A stretch of DNA of 64,000 nucleotides from Flavobacterium sp. (GTDB taxonomy: Bacteria; Bacteroidota; Bacteroidia; Flavobacteriales; Flavobacteriaceae), in the NCBI GenBank assembly GCA_030151255.1, contig JASLED010000008.1, positions 12,550 through 76,549 on the forward strand, in the 5' to 3' direction. The translations under genes and the position numbers were made by a program. Shown in pieces: positions 35,812-43,677 of the stretch; within the stretch, counting starts at the first letter, position 1, and the number at the start of each line of letters is the position of its first letter. The notes beneath the pieces are model-generated. The model saw only the letters and a program-made list of their open reading frames with translations, had not been told where the DNA came from and did no database searches.

Positions 35812-36438
35812 ATGAATAATACAAAAAAGTGGTTCAATCAAGTTGTATTAGAAACAACTAATATTCAACTTATTCCTTTACAATTAGAGCATAAATCAGC
35901 ATTATTACAAGCTGCATTAGACGGAAATTTAGTAGAATTGTGGTTTACCAGTATTCCAACTGCCGAATCAATAGATGATTATATTTCAAAAGCCATTTCT
36001 GATTTTGAAACAGACAAAGGCTTGGCATTTGTGGTAATTGATAAAAAATCAGATCAAATAATTGGTACTACCCGTTATACCAACGCAATGCCAGAGCATA
36101 AACGATTGGAAATTGGTTATACTTGGTACGCAAAATCATTTCAGAAAACATATGTAAATTCCGAATGTAAAATGCTTATGCTAAGCTTTGCATTTGAACA
36201 ATTAAATGCAATTGCTGTTGAATTTCGTACAAGTTGGTTTAATTTTGCTTCAAGAAGCGCTATTGAAAAACTTGGTGCTAAACAAGATGGCGTACTTCGA
36301 AATCATCAAATTATGCCCGACGGAACGCTTAGAGATACCGTTGTATTTTCAATTATAGAAAATGAATGGAACAGCTGTAAAAAAGCATTGAATTATAGAA
36401 TTGAACAAATACACAAAAAAAGTTCAATTAACTATTAG
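35812..36438 (+). CDS. GNAT family N-acetyltransferase (RimJ/RimL-like)
   Basis: This 208-residue acetyl-CoA-dependent acetyltransferase is of the GNAT RimJ/RimL type: L-E-x-x-x-I-Q-L-I-P-L strand at the N-terminus, GTTRYTNAMPEHKRLEIGYTWYA in the middle and SRSAIEKLGAKQDGVLRNH near the end, which is the typical family close. The substrate may be an amine, antibiotic or protein N-terminus; nothing in the sequence decides. It starts 16 bases after the LytTR regulator and may share its transcript. It precedes tag, which has its own promoter. Confidence 0.85.
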   Translation: MNNTKKWFNQVVLETTNIQLIPLQLEHKSALLQAALDGNLVELWFTSIPTAESIDDYISKAISDFETDKGLAFVVIDKKSDQIIGTTRYTNAMPEHKRLEIGYTWYAKSFQKTYVNSECKMLMLSFAFEQLNAIAVEFRTSWFNFASRSAIEKLGAKQDGVLRNHQIMPDGTLRDTVVFSIIENEWNSCKKALNYRIEQIHKKSSINY

Positions 36439-36445
36439 CAACAAA

Positions 36446-36473
36446 TTGTTGTCAATTTATTACCTTATTTTTG
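36446..36473 (+). promoter_or_regulatory. Promoter of tag with a palindrome over the -33 box
   Basis: TTG (36446-36448), 17 bases, then TATTTTTG (36466-36473). The 13-base palindrome CAACAAATTGTTG (36439-36451) covers the -33 element and could be an operator. Confidence 0.55.
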
Positions 36474-36496
36474 TTTAAAAAACATCAAATAGAGAT

Positions 36497-37051
36497 ATGA
36501 GTTATTGTTCTGCAATTGAAAATATGCAATCCGAAGAGCGAAAGTTACTTCATAAAAATTACCATGATTTACATTACGGATTTCCAATACACGATGACGA
36601 TGAATTGTTTGGTAGATTAATTTTAGAAATTAATCAGGCAGGATTAAGTTGGGAAACAATTTTAAAAAAAGAAGCTTCTTTTCGCGCAGCTTATAACAAT
36701 TTTAAGATAGCAGAAGTAGCGGCTTATACAGAGAAAGATAGAGAACGTCTTTTGGCAGATAGCGGAATTATTCGAAATAAATTAAAAGTAAATGCAGCAA
36801 TAGAAAACGCAAAAGCAATTTTACTGTTACAAAAAGAATATGGTTCGTTTGAAAAATGGCTTCAGCATAATCATCCAAAAACAAAAGAAGAATGGGTGAA
36901 ATTATTCAAAAAAACATTTAAGTTTACTGGAGGAGAAATTGTTGGTGAGTTTTTAATGAGTATAGGATATTTGCCTGGAGCACATGTAAATACTTGTGAA
37001 ATTTACAATAAAGTACTTGAATGTAATCCAATGTGGATGAAAAATAAATAG
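36497..37051 (+). CDS. tag: DNA-3-methyladenine glycosylase I
   Basis: Tag excises 3-methyladenine from alkylated DNA in base-excision repair. The 184-residue helix-hairpin-helix-fold protein has the Tag phrases HDDDELFGRLILEINQAGLSW, with the conserved Glu of the base pocket, and FKFTGGEIVGEFLMSIGYLPGAH near the end. The zinc ligands C4 and the C-terminal pair H163/C167 (H-x3-C) are present. It has its own promoter and a terminator about 40 bases after the stop. Confidence 0.92.
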   Translation: MSYCSAIENMQSEERKLLHKNYHDLHYGFPIHDDDELFGRLILEINQAGLSWETILKKEASFRAAYNNFKIAEVAAYTEKDRERLLADSGIIRNKLKVNAAIENAKAILLLQKEYGSFEKWLQHNHPKTKEEWVKLFKKTFKFTGGEIVGEFLMSIGYLPGAHVNTCEIYNKVLECNPMWMKNK

Positions 37052-37087
37052 TTTTCTGTGTGCTTTTTCACATAAAAAAATAAGAAT

Positions 37088-37124
37088 AGAAATGATTTGA
37101 TTTTTTATCAAATCATTTTTTTTT
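37088..37124 (+). terminator. Terminator of tag
   Basis: AAATGATTTGA (37090-37100) pairs with TCAAATCATTT (37108-37118) around a 7-base loop and is followed by a T run. Confidence 0.85.
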
Positions 37125-37137
37125 GATAAAAATAATA

Positions 37138-37176
37138 ATATATTTGATATATAAATACTTGATAATTCAAATATAT
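37138..37176 (+). promoter_or_regulatory. Candidate MarR operator and promoter
   Basis: A perfect 10-bp inverted repeat ATATATTTGA/TCAAATATAT has arms at 37138-37147 and 37167-37176. The right arm also forms a tighter palindrome ATACTTGA-TAAT-TCAAATAT (37155-37174, one mismatch). The left arm contains TATATTTG, a perfect -7 box. The site ends five bases before the MarR ATG, so repression of its own promoter is a reasonable inference. Confidence 0.5.
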
Positions 37177-37180
37177 TTCA

Positions 37181-37609
37181 ATGATAAATAATGAATTGCT
37201 TTTTTTTATGAATCTTACAAAAGTACAAACCATTGTAGCAAGAAAGTTTGATGCTTTGAGCGTACATGGCTTAAACTTTAGCGATTTTATGATTTTGTAT
37301 GTGTTAGCTAATTCAACAAATCAGAAATTGCGTAGAATAGATTTGGCAGAAAAAATTGGTCTTACAGCCTCAGGAGTTACTAGATTATTAACGCCGTTAG
37401 AAAAAATAGGATTAGTAAGTAGAGAAACCAATGCCAGAGATGCCCGTGTAAGTTATGTGGTAATAACCAACACAGGTAAGCAAATTTTTGAAGAAGCGTT
37501 GATTACAGCAAATAGTATAAGTGACGAATTATTAAATAAGCAGAAAGGAAAAAATCTTCAACAAATCCTGACGTTGTTGTTTGATTTAGGAGGAACTTTT
37601 AAGAAATAA
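37181..37609 (+). CDS. MarR family transcriptional regulator
   Basis: The 142-residue winged-helix protein has the MarR layout: an N-terminal dimerisation helix, the DNA-binding region LRRIDLAEKIGLTASGVTRLLTPLEKIGLVSRETNARDARVSYVVITNTGK (about 50-100) with the wing D-x-R, and a C-terminal dimerisation helix. MarR proteins are usually dimeric repressors that sense phenolic compounds or oxidation. Four bases separate it from the DUF1330 gene, so these two form an operon, probably controlled by the inverted repeats in front. Confidence 0.9.
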   Translation: MINNELLFFMNLTKVQTIVARKFDALSVHGLNFSDFMILYVLANSTNQKLRRIDLAEKIGLTASGVTRLLTPLEKIGLVSRETNARDARVSYVVITNTGKQIFEEALITANSISDELLNKQKGKNLQQILTLLFDLGGTFKK

Positions 37610-37613
37610 TGTA

Positions 37614-38045
37614 ATGGTAGAAAATTTTTTATATCCAACTTTTGAAGCAGGAAAACATCTATTTCAAAAAAATATTCAAGGAGAAATTGTTAATATTAAT
37701 CTCATTCGATTAAAAAAAGTAGCAGATTATAGTCAATATCCAGATTTGGAACCAGCAAACCCGATTTCTGGAAAAGAAGCATTTTTAAAGTATGTAGAAG
37801 AAACAAAACCGTTTTTAGAAGCAAGCGGAGGAGAAATATTATTTATTGGACAAGGGGATCATTTTTTGATTGGCCCAGATACTGAACGTTGGGATTTATG
37901 TATGTTGATTAAACAAAAAAGTGTGAATGAATTTTTTAGCTTCGAACAAAATGAAATCTATATGAAAATTGCTAGACATCGATTAGCAGCCATAGAAGAT
38001 GCGCGATTATTGCCTTTGGAACAACTTTTATTAAATAGAGAGTAA
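37614..38045 (+). CDS. DUF1330-like protein
   Basis: This 143-residue protein without a signal peptide resembles the DUF1330 alpha-beta barrel family: INLIRLKKVADYSQYPD near 26-42, ISGKEAFLKYVEETKPFLEASGGEILFIGQGD near 50-82, then WDLCMLIKQKSVNEFFSF and YMKIARHRLAAIEDARL. It lies directly behind a MarR regulator. Function is unknown; the fold is shared with small monooxygenases and stress-response proteins, so a detoxification role under MarR control is possible but unproven. Confidence 0.7.
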   Translation: MVENFLYPTFEAGKHLFQKNIQGEIVNINLIRLKKVADYSQYPDLEPANPISGKEAFLKYVEETKPFLEASGGEILFIGQGDHFLIGPDTERWDLCMLIKQKSVNEFFSFEQNEIYMKIARHRLAAIEDARLLPLEQLLLNRE

Positions 38046-38167
38046 GTATAAATCTGCAATAAATTGGGTAAATCAATGATGAATTTACTCGTTTAAATAA
38101 AAAAAATAATTCTTTAAATAGTGAAAATTAGCAGTTTTATTCTGTATATATTTTGATAGTAAAAAAA

Positions 38168-38213
38168 ATAAAGACGGAGGAATTTATATAATTCTTCCGT
38201 CTTTATTTTTATT
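38168..38213. terminator. Bidirectional terminator between DUF1330 and the 77-residue protein genes
   Basis: AAATAAAGACGGAgGAATT and AATTCtTCCGTCTTTATTT form a long stem with A and T tracts on the two sides, between convergent genes. Confidence 0.85.
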
Positions 38214-38218
38214 AAAAA

Positions 38219-38452
38219 TTAGTTTAAAATTTTCACGCCTTTCATAAAAATCCAACGCATACAAATTTTATCGCCTTCGTCAGTTTTAAAAACTTTAAAC
38301 TGTGGCGCAAAAACAGTTGCAAAAACAGCCGCAACTAAGGGAAGCCATATGCCATCTAAGCTTGTAAAATGACCTAACGCATATCTCGATCCAAAAAATA
38401 GTACAGCAAAACTTACAAATTGCAATATAAATGTTTTAGTACTCGCTCCCAT
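38219..38452 (-). CDS. Small membrane protein of unknown function
   Basis: The 77-residue protein has two hydrophobic segments (about 7-27 and 34-50) and a short basic C-terminal tail (RWIFMKGVKIL). I do not recognise the family. It begins seven bases after the stop of the RNA methyltransferase gene on the same strand and ends at a strong terminator, so it is most likely the second gene of that operon. Small size and position support a real gene, but no motif does. Confidence 0.65.
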   Translation of the reverse strand: MGASTKTFILQFVSFAVLFFGSRYALGHFTSLDGIWLPLVAAVFATVFAPQFKVFKTDEGDKICMRWIFMKGVKILN

Positions 38453-38459
38453 AATCTTT

Positions 38460-39620
38460 TTAATTTTGAGTTATATATTTTCCTTTTTTACTTCCTTCAT
38501 ACAATTCATACTTTGCAAAGCGAGCTTCTAGTTTACCATTAAATAGTTTGATTTTTCTAGACGGACGTAATCCAACGTATTTTAAAGCTTCAATATTAGC
38601 TGTTATAAACCACGCTTCTGTGCCTGGGTAAGATTGTTTTAAAGTATCGCCAATTTCTCTGTAAAAACGCTCTAAATTAATATCCAAACGTTCGCCATAA
38701 GGTGGGTTAAACACCATATGTAACGGGCCTTCGGTTTGTTTTGAAGTTTCAAAAAAGTTGACATTTTCTATTTTAATGTAATCATCTAAATTAGCATTTC
38801 TTACATTGTCTTTTGCTTTCATCACAGCAGAAGGTGCTTTGTCATAACCTTGAATAGTGTAATGAAATTCTCTAACGCGTTTCATTACCGATTCCTGAAT
38901 TTTATCAAACAAATCAGCATCCCAATCGTTCCAACGTTCAAAAGCGAATTCTTTTCTATTGATGTTTGCCGGAATGTTGCAAGCTATCATTGCAGCTTCA
39001 ATTAATAATGTTCCAGAACCACACATCGGATCCATGAAATGACTTCTTCCGTCCCAACCAGATAACAATAACATTCCTGCTGCCAAAACTTCATTTATTG
39101 GAGCAATATTAGTTGCCATTTTATAACCTCTGTGGTGTAATGACGCTCCGGATGAATCTAATGATACAGTGCACATATCTTGTTGAATGTGTATGTTGAT
39201 TTTCAAATCAGGAAAATCTTTGTCAATATTTGGGCGTTTGCCAAATTTATCTCTAAACTGATCCACAATAGCATCTTTTCCTTTTAAAGAAACAAATAAA
39301 CTATTGTTGAACTGATCTGAAAATACAGTTGAATCGATTACAAAAGATTGATGAGCACCTAAATATTTACTCCAATCAATACTTTGCATTCCTTTATATA
39401 GATTGCTTTCGTTATAAACAGCAAATTGCTTTATCGGAACTAAGATTTTTAAAGCTGTACGCAATGACAAATTAGCCTTGTATAAAAAACCTTTATCTCC
39501 TTCAAAGCTCACCATTCGAACTCCTTCTTTAACTTTCGTTGCTCCTAAAAGCTGTAATTCTTTTGCCAAAACTTCTTCTAAACCATAGAATGTTTTAGCA
39601 ACCATTTTAAAATTTTCCAT
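38460..39620 (-). CDS. THUMP domain class I RNA methyltransferase (RlmL N-terminal/YpsC-like)
   Basis: The 386-residue protein has an N-terminal THUMP RNA-binding domain (about 1-165; KTFYGLEEVLAKELQLLGA) and a C-terminal Rossmann methyltransferase with FMDPMCGSGTLLIEAAMIA and the catalytic NPPYGERL motif, typical of N2-guanine RNA methyltransferases. The family includes the N-terminal half of E. coli RlmL (23S rRNA G2445) and Bacillus YpsC. I use the ATG at 39620; a TTG three codons earlier is less likely. A -7-like box on the minus strand (39674-39667) lies next to that of the divergent methyltransferase gene. Confidence 0.9.
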   Translation of the reverse strand: MENFKMVAKTFYGLEEVLAKELQLLGATKVKEGVRMVSFEGDKGFLYKANLSLRTALKILVPIKQFAVYNESNLYKGMQSIDWSKYLGAHQSFVIDSTVFSDQFNNSLFVSLKGKDAIVDQFRDKFGKRPNIDKDFPDLKINIHIQQDMCTVSLDSSGASLHHRGYKMATNIAPINEVLAAGMLLLSGWDGRSHFMDPMCGSGTLLIEAAMIACNIPANINRKEFAFERWNDWDADLFDKIQESVMKRVREFHYTIQGYDKAPSAVMKAKDNVRNANLDDYIKIENVNFFETSKQTEGPLHMVFNPPYGERLDINLERFYREIGDTLKQSYPGTEAWFITANIEALKYVGLRPSRKIKLFNGKLEARFAKYELYEGSKKGKYITQN

Positions 39621-39714
39621 TTTATTCAATGCTATAAGGAATAATTATAATCATTATTCAAATCAGCAAAAATAAAGTAAATTTGCAACGTAATAAAAGA
39701 TTTAAACTAAAACT

Positions 39715-40446
39715 ATGTCTGAAAAAAATAATGCTTGGTATGCATCTTGGTTTGATACACCTTATTATCATATCTTATACAAAGAAAGAGATGAGGATGA
39801 AGCGCAACTTTTTATCGATAATTTAACGCAGTATTTAAATTTAGATGAAAATTCTAAAGTATTAGATTTAGCTTGCGGAAAAGGACGTCATGCCATTTAT
39901 TTAAACAGTTTAGGCTATGATGTTATTGGAGCAGATTTATCTGAAAATAGCATTGCAGCAGCTAAAGAATTTGAAAATGATAAGCTTCACTTTCAAGTGC
40001 ATGATATGCGCGAACCTTGGCAAGAAAAATTTGATGCAATTTTTAACCTATTTACTAGTTTTGGTTATTTCTGTGAGTCGGAAGATAACGTAAAAGCATT
40101 AAAAGCATTACACGATAGTTTAAGCGAGTTTGGCTTGGGAGTAATTGACTTTATGAATGTAAAAAAAGTAATGAATAATTTAGTTGCAGAAGAAGTTAAA
40201 ACAATAGAAGGAATTGAATTTCATATTACTAGAAGATATGAAGACGGATTCATTTATAAAGATATTAGCTTTTTTGCAGATGAAGAAAATCACCAATACA
40301 CAGAAAAAGTTAAAGCACTTACTTTAGCTGATTTTGAACAAATGATGACCGAGAATGACATTTATCTTTTAGATGTATTTGGCGATTATAAGCTTAGAAA
40401 ATTTGTAGAAAACGATTCTGATAGATTAATAATGATCTTTAAATAA
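39715..40446 (+). CDS. Class I SAM-dependent methyltransferase
   Basis: The 243-residue protein has the SAM motif VLDLACGKGRHAIYL (about 44-58) followed by GADLSENSI at the end of the second strand and FDAIFNLFTSFGYF, the pattern of the methyltransf_25 type. The N-terminus AWYASWFDTPYYHILYKERDE is characteristic of a conserved flavobacterial group whose substrate is unknown. A -7 box TAAATTTG (39678-39685) precedes the ATG by 29 bases. The ZIP transporter gene follows after four bases, so they are co-transcribed. Confidence 0.85.
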   Translation: MSEKNNAWYASWFDTPYYHILYKERDEDEAQLFIDNLTQYLNLDENSKVLDLACGKGRHAIYLNSLGYDVIGADLSENSIAAAKEFENDKLHFQVHDMREPWQEKFDAIFNLFTSFGYFCESEDNVKALKALHDSLSEFGLGVIDFMNVKKVMNNLVAEEVKTIEGIEFHITRRYEDGFIYKDISFFADEENHQYTEKVKALTLADFEQMMTENDIYLLDVFGDYKLRKFVENDSDRLIMIFK

Positions 40447-40450
40447 ACGG

Positions 40451-41176
40451 ATGGTATATATCGTTCCCTTATTGGCTGTAATAATTGGTTTTTTAGTAGC
40501 ATTGTTATTACAGCCTAAAAACAAAAAAAGCATAAAGTTACTAATGGCTTTTAGTGGCTCATTTTTGCTTACATTAACAGTTACACATTTATTGCCAGAA
40601 GTGTATGAATTTAGTCAGCATAATGTGGCACATAGCGTTGCAGATCATGGGCATTCTCATACACATGGCTCGGCTACAAGTATTGGTTTTTTCATTATGA
40701 TCGGAATTGTGTTTCAGATTGTTTTAGAATATTTTTCTAAAGGAGCAGAGCACGGACATGTACACGGGCATAATAAGATAGAAAAAGTACCTTGGTTGCT
40801 TTTTATAAGTTTGTGTATTCATGCTTTATTTGAAGGTATGCCGTTGAGCCAACATCCAGAATTAGCCTGGGGAATAGGTATTCATCATTTGCCAATAGCA
40901 ATTATTCTAACAGCGTTTTTTATAAATGCAGAGATGAATAAAAAAGTAGTCTTTTTCTTTATGGCATTGTTTTCGATTATGACACCTTTAGGAACATTTA
41001 TTTCTCATAGTGTGTCGGTGCTACATGAATATTATGCAGAAATTTCTGCAATTGTTGTAGGTATTTTATTCCATATTTCTTCAACTATTATTTTTGAAAG
41101 TAACGAAGATCATAAGTTTAATATTAATAAACTAATAGCTATTTTATTAGGAGTTTTTGCAGCATATTTTGTGTAA
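40451..41176 (+). CDS. ZIP family metal transporter
   Basis: This 241-residue membrane protein with about eight helices contains a His-rich loop (DHGHSHTHGSAT near 66-77, and HGHVHGH near 100-106) and the metal-binding helix motifs HALFEGMPL and HHLPIAIILTAFF with conserved His. ZIP proteins import Zn, Fe or Mn into the cytosol. It follows a methyltransferase gene in an operon and ends at a strong terminator. I see no Zur- or Fur-type palindrome upstream, since it is internal to the operon. Confidence 0.88.
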   Translation: MVYIVPLLAVIIGFLVALLLQPKNKKSIKLLMAFSGSFLLTLTVTHLLPEVYEFSQHNVAHSVADHGHSHTHGSATSIGFFIMIGIVFQIVLEYFSKGAEHGHVHGHNKIEKVPWLLFISLCIHALFEGMPLSQHPELAWGIGIHHLPIAIILTAFFINAEMNKKVVFFFMALFSIMTPLGTFISHSVSVLHEYYAEISAIVVGILFHISSTIIFESNEDHKFNINKLIAILLGVFAAYFV

Positions 41177-41191
41177 TAAACTTTATATAAA

Positions 41192-41226
41192 TAAAAAAGG
41201 CTGTCTTATATAAGACAGCCTTTTTT
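41192..41226. terminator. Bidirectional terminator between the ZIP and TlpA-like genes
   Basis: AAAAAAGGCTGTCTTATATAAGACAGCCTTTTTT is a palindrome with an 11-bp GC-containing stem and A/T tails, between convergent genes. Confidence 0.9.
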
Positions 41227-41241
41227 ATTTAACTTGTAATA

Positions 41242-42408
41242 TTATTTTAAAAGCTCTTTTACTTTTTCGTGTAATTCTTCACCATATAAATTTTTAGCAA
41301 GAATTTTTCCGTTTTCATCAATCAAGTAGTTAGCAGGAATTGCTTGTACACCATATGCTTTAGCAATTACGTCATCCCAATATTGTAAGTTAGAAACTTG
41401 TTGCCATTTTAAGTTGTCTTTTGCAATAGCTTGTACCCATTTTTCTTGATCTTTATCTAAAGAAACACCAATAATATCTAATCCTTTGCTGTTAAAATCA
41501 TTGTATAATTTAACTACGTTCGGATTTTCTATACGGCATGGACCACACCAAGAAGCCCAAAAATCAATTAAAACTAATTTTTTTCCTTTGATAAATTGGT
41601 TTAAAGACACTTCTTTTCCTTCTGGAGTTTTACTTGTAAAGTCTGGAGCAATGTCTCCAACTGTTAAACCAGTATCTACAGAATCAGAATCAATACTTTC
41701 TTGTGAAGCGTTCATCATCTCTAATAAAGCACTTACTTTTGTACCAACTTTAGAAGCTTTTAAGTCTGCTGGAAATTTATCAAATTCTGCTGCAAAATCT
41801 TTTCCTTCACTGCCAGAACTCATTAATTGCTGAGAAAGCAATAATAAACCGAAAGCATTGTTAGAGTTTTCTTCTTGGTATTTTTCGTAAATTTTATTGA
41901 TACTTTCCACCATATTAGTGTACTCATTTCTAAGATCTTCTAATTTTTTCTGATCAGCAGGATCGTTAGATTGGCTCAACGTCATTAATGCCATTTGGTT
42001 GGTATCAATGAAACTTCTTAATTTTTCAACGATTGGTTTTGCTTCGTTTTGTAACGATTGTAATTTTTTGTTGTTCTCACTTCCACCAATAACAGTTTCT
42101 AATGGTTTATCTTTTGTGTAAGAAATTGTAATATGTCCTGGCTCTCCAATGAAAAATACATTTGATTGCATTTCGCCGTCAAATACTACATAAGCTTCTT
42201 CAAGTTCTGTAAAAGGGTTTTCTAAAACTAATTTTCCATCTTTTATTACTCCTGAAGCCACAGTTGTAGGTTGCGGATTTCCTAATTCAGAAGTCATGAT
42301 TTCTACCTTAGCATCTGTTGGTACATCAGTTGTAGTAATCTCTATTGTGTTGCTTTCTTTACAAGAAAATAAAACTAAAGCAATTAATAAAGCTGCAAAT
42401 TTTTTCAT
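41242..42408 (-). CDS. TlpA-like thiol-disulfide oxidoreductase lipoprotein with DUF4369
   Basis: This 388-residue lipoprotein (MKKFAALLIALVLFSC, lipidated Cys at 16) has an N-terminal DUF4369-like beta domain (about 20-115), a helical middle part and a C-terminal thioredoxin-fold TlpA domain with FWASWCGPCR, the redox pair at C288 and C291, and the cis-Pro in AIPANYLID. It would reduce or exchange disulfides of exported proteins or cytochromes c on the periplasmic side. Its stop follows the bidirectional terminator closely; its upstream region of about 150 bases is AT-rich. Confidence 0.9.
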   Translation of the reverse strand: MKKFAALLIALVLFSCKESNTIEITTTDVPTDAKVEIMTSELGNPQPTTVASGVIKDGKLVLENPFTELEEAYVVFDGEMQSNVFFIGEPGHITISYTKDKPLETVIGGSENNKKLQSLQNEAKPIVEKLRSFIDTNQMALMTLSQSNDPADQKKLEDLRNEYTNMVESINKIYEKYQEENSNNAFGLLLLSQQLMSSGSEGKDFAAEFDKFPADLKASKVGTKVSALLEMMNASQESIDSDSVDTGLTVGDIAPDFTSKTPEGKEVSLNQFIKGKKLVLIDFWASWCGPCRIENPNVVKLYNDFNSKGLDIIGVSLDKDQEKWVQAIAKDNLKWQQVSNLQYWDDVIAKAYGVQAIPANYLIDENGKILAKNLYGEELHEKVKELLK

Positions 42409-42554
42409 AATTTTATTCGATATATATTTCTTGTAAAAATATTAATAAAATAATCGAATCCAAAAAATTTTTTTGTTAATAAAGTAGTTAATTTTATTAG
42501 CCAAGAACAATAAAATGTCAGTATGAATAGATAAGTATAAAAAAATTAATTTTT

Positions 42555-43316
42555 TTAACTTAACCATTGTTTAAACAAGTTCACTTTTTCTCTGCTTACA
42601 ATTAATTCTTCTTCAAAAGGAAGAATTAGGTTTATTTTTAATCTAGAGTTACTGTAGTTAATTATCTCTTTTATAGCTGTTAATGAGATGATATGCTTTC
42701 TGCTTATTCTAAAAAATTCAGCTTGATCGATTGTTTTTTCTATTTCGTCTAAAGATTGATCGATAATATAATCTCTTCCTTCTTTTGTTTTTATGTAAGT
42801 TATTTTGTTATCGCTAAAGAAACAAACAATTTCTGCCGTTGGAATGATTTTTATTTGAGTGCCAATTTTTATTAGAAATCGCTCTTTTGTTTCTTTTGGT
42901 TTTGAAGACATAAAAGATTTGAACAGATTGAACTGTTCGGTAAAAGCAAAGAATGATGCGCGTTGTTCATTAAACTTTTCTGTGGCAGCTGCTAACTCAG
43001 CATCGTTTATAGGTTTTAGCAAAAAATCGATACTGTTTAATTTAAAAGCTCTTAAAGCATAAGTGTCATAAGCTGTTGTAAAAATAATAGAGCTTTTTAC
43101 TTGCACTTGCTCAAATATTTCAAAAGATAATCCGTCTGATAATTGAATGTCTAAAAAAATCAAATCTGGTTCATCATTGTTTGTAAACCATTCTACAGCT
43201 TCGTCAACGCTGGTTAGTTTTGTTTGAACTTCATAACCTAATTTATTGATTTTACGTTCTAACAAACGCGCTGCTGGTCTTTCATCTTCAATAATTACTA
43301 TTTGTAGCGGTTTCAT
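42555..43316 (-). CDS. LytTR family response regulator
   Basis: This 253-residue receiver-LytTR protein begins MKPLQIVIIEDERPAARLLE. The phospho-acceptor is D56 in IFLDIQLSDG, then FTTAYDTYALRAFKLNSIDFLLKPI. The LytTR domain (about 145-253) has FLIKIGTQIKIIPTAEIVCFF and FFRISRKHIISLTAIKEII. It overlaps the upstream 2TM gene by 29 bases, so it is coupled to it. It is the last gene of the four-gene 2TM/LytTR operon, and the kinase is two genes upstream. Confidence 0.92.
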   Translation of the reverse strand: MKPLQIVIIEDERPAARLLERKINKLGYEVQTKLTSVDEAVEWFTNNDEPDLIFLDIQLSDGLSFEIFEQVQVKSSIIFTTAYDTYALRAFKLNSIDFLLKPINDAELAAATEKFNEQRASFFAFTEQFNLFKSFMSSKPKETKERFLIKIGTQIKIIPTAEIVCFFSDNKITYIKTKEGRDYIIDQSLDEIEKTIDQAEFFRISRKHIISLTAIKEIINYSNSRLKINLILPFEEELIVSREKVNLFKQWLS

Positions 43317-43674
43317 TTTTTTGTTTTATTTGATATTCATAATTGCTCTTCAATCGATCCATTTCTTTGCGTTCGGCTCGATCTTGCCATGCAGATAAAA
43401 ATGGAATTTTTTCGGCATAGAATAATACAAATTTAATCAACAAAATAACCAACCACAATATAGGTAATTCGTAAAAAATTCGTTCGGTAGAATTATATGC
43501 ATTTGTATATATTCCAATTTTTACATTTTCTAACCCGAAGTAGAACTGATAAATTAAATACAAGGTAAATATCAACCACAAAAATAAACCTACACGAAGC
43601 CTATACAATTGTTTTAATCTACTTTTTTGATATAAAAAATAATTATTGGCTACATCTTTATTAATAAATTTCAT
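43288..43674 (-). CDS. 2TM domain-containing protein
   Basis: The 128-residue protein has two membrane helices (about 26-46 and 71-90) and polar ends, matching the 2TM family of Flavobacteriaceae, of unknown function. The C-terminus (KSNYEYQIKQKNETATNSNY) is polar and probably cytoplasmic. It starts three bases after the kinase stop, and its 3' end overlaps the response regulator start. Because the same domain is also fused to the C-terminus of the adjacent kinase, it is likely a component of this signalling system rather than a passenger. Confidence 0.85.
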   Translation of the reverse strand: MKFINKDVANNYFLYQKSRLKQLYRLRVGLFLWLIFTLYLIYQFYFGLENVKIGIYTNAYNSTERIFYELPILWLVILLIKFVLFYAEKIPFLSAWQDRAERKEMDRLKSNYEYQIKQKNETATNSNY

Positions 43675-43677
43675 AGG

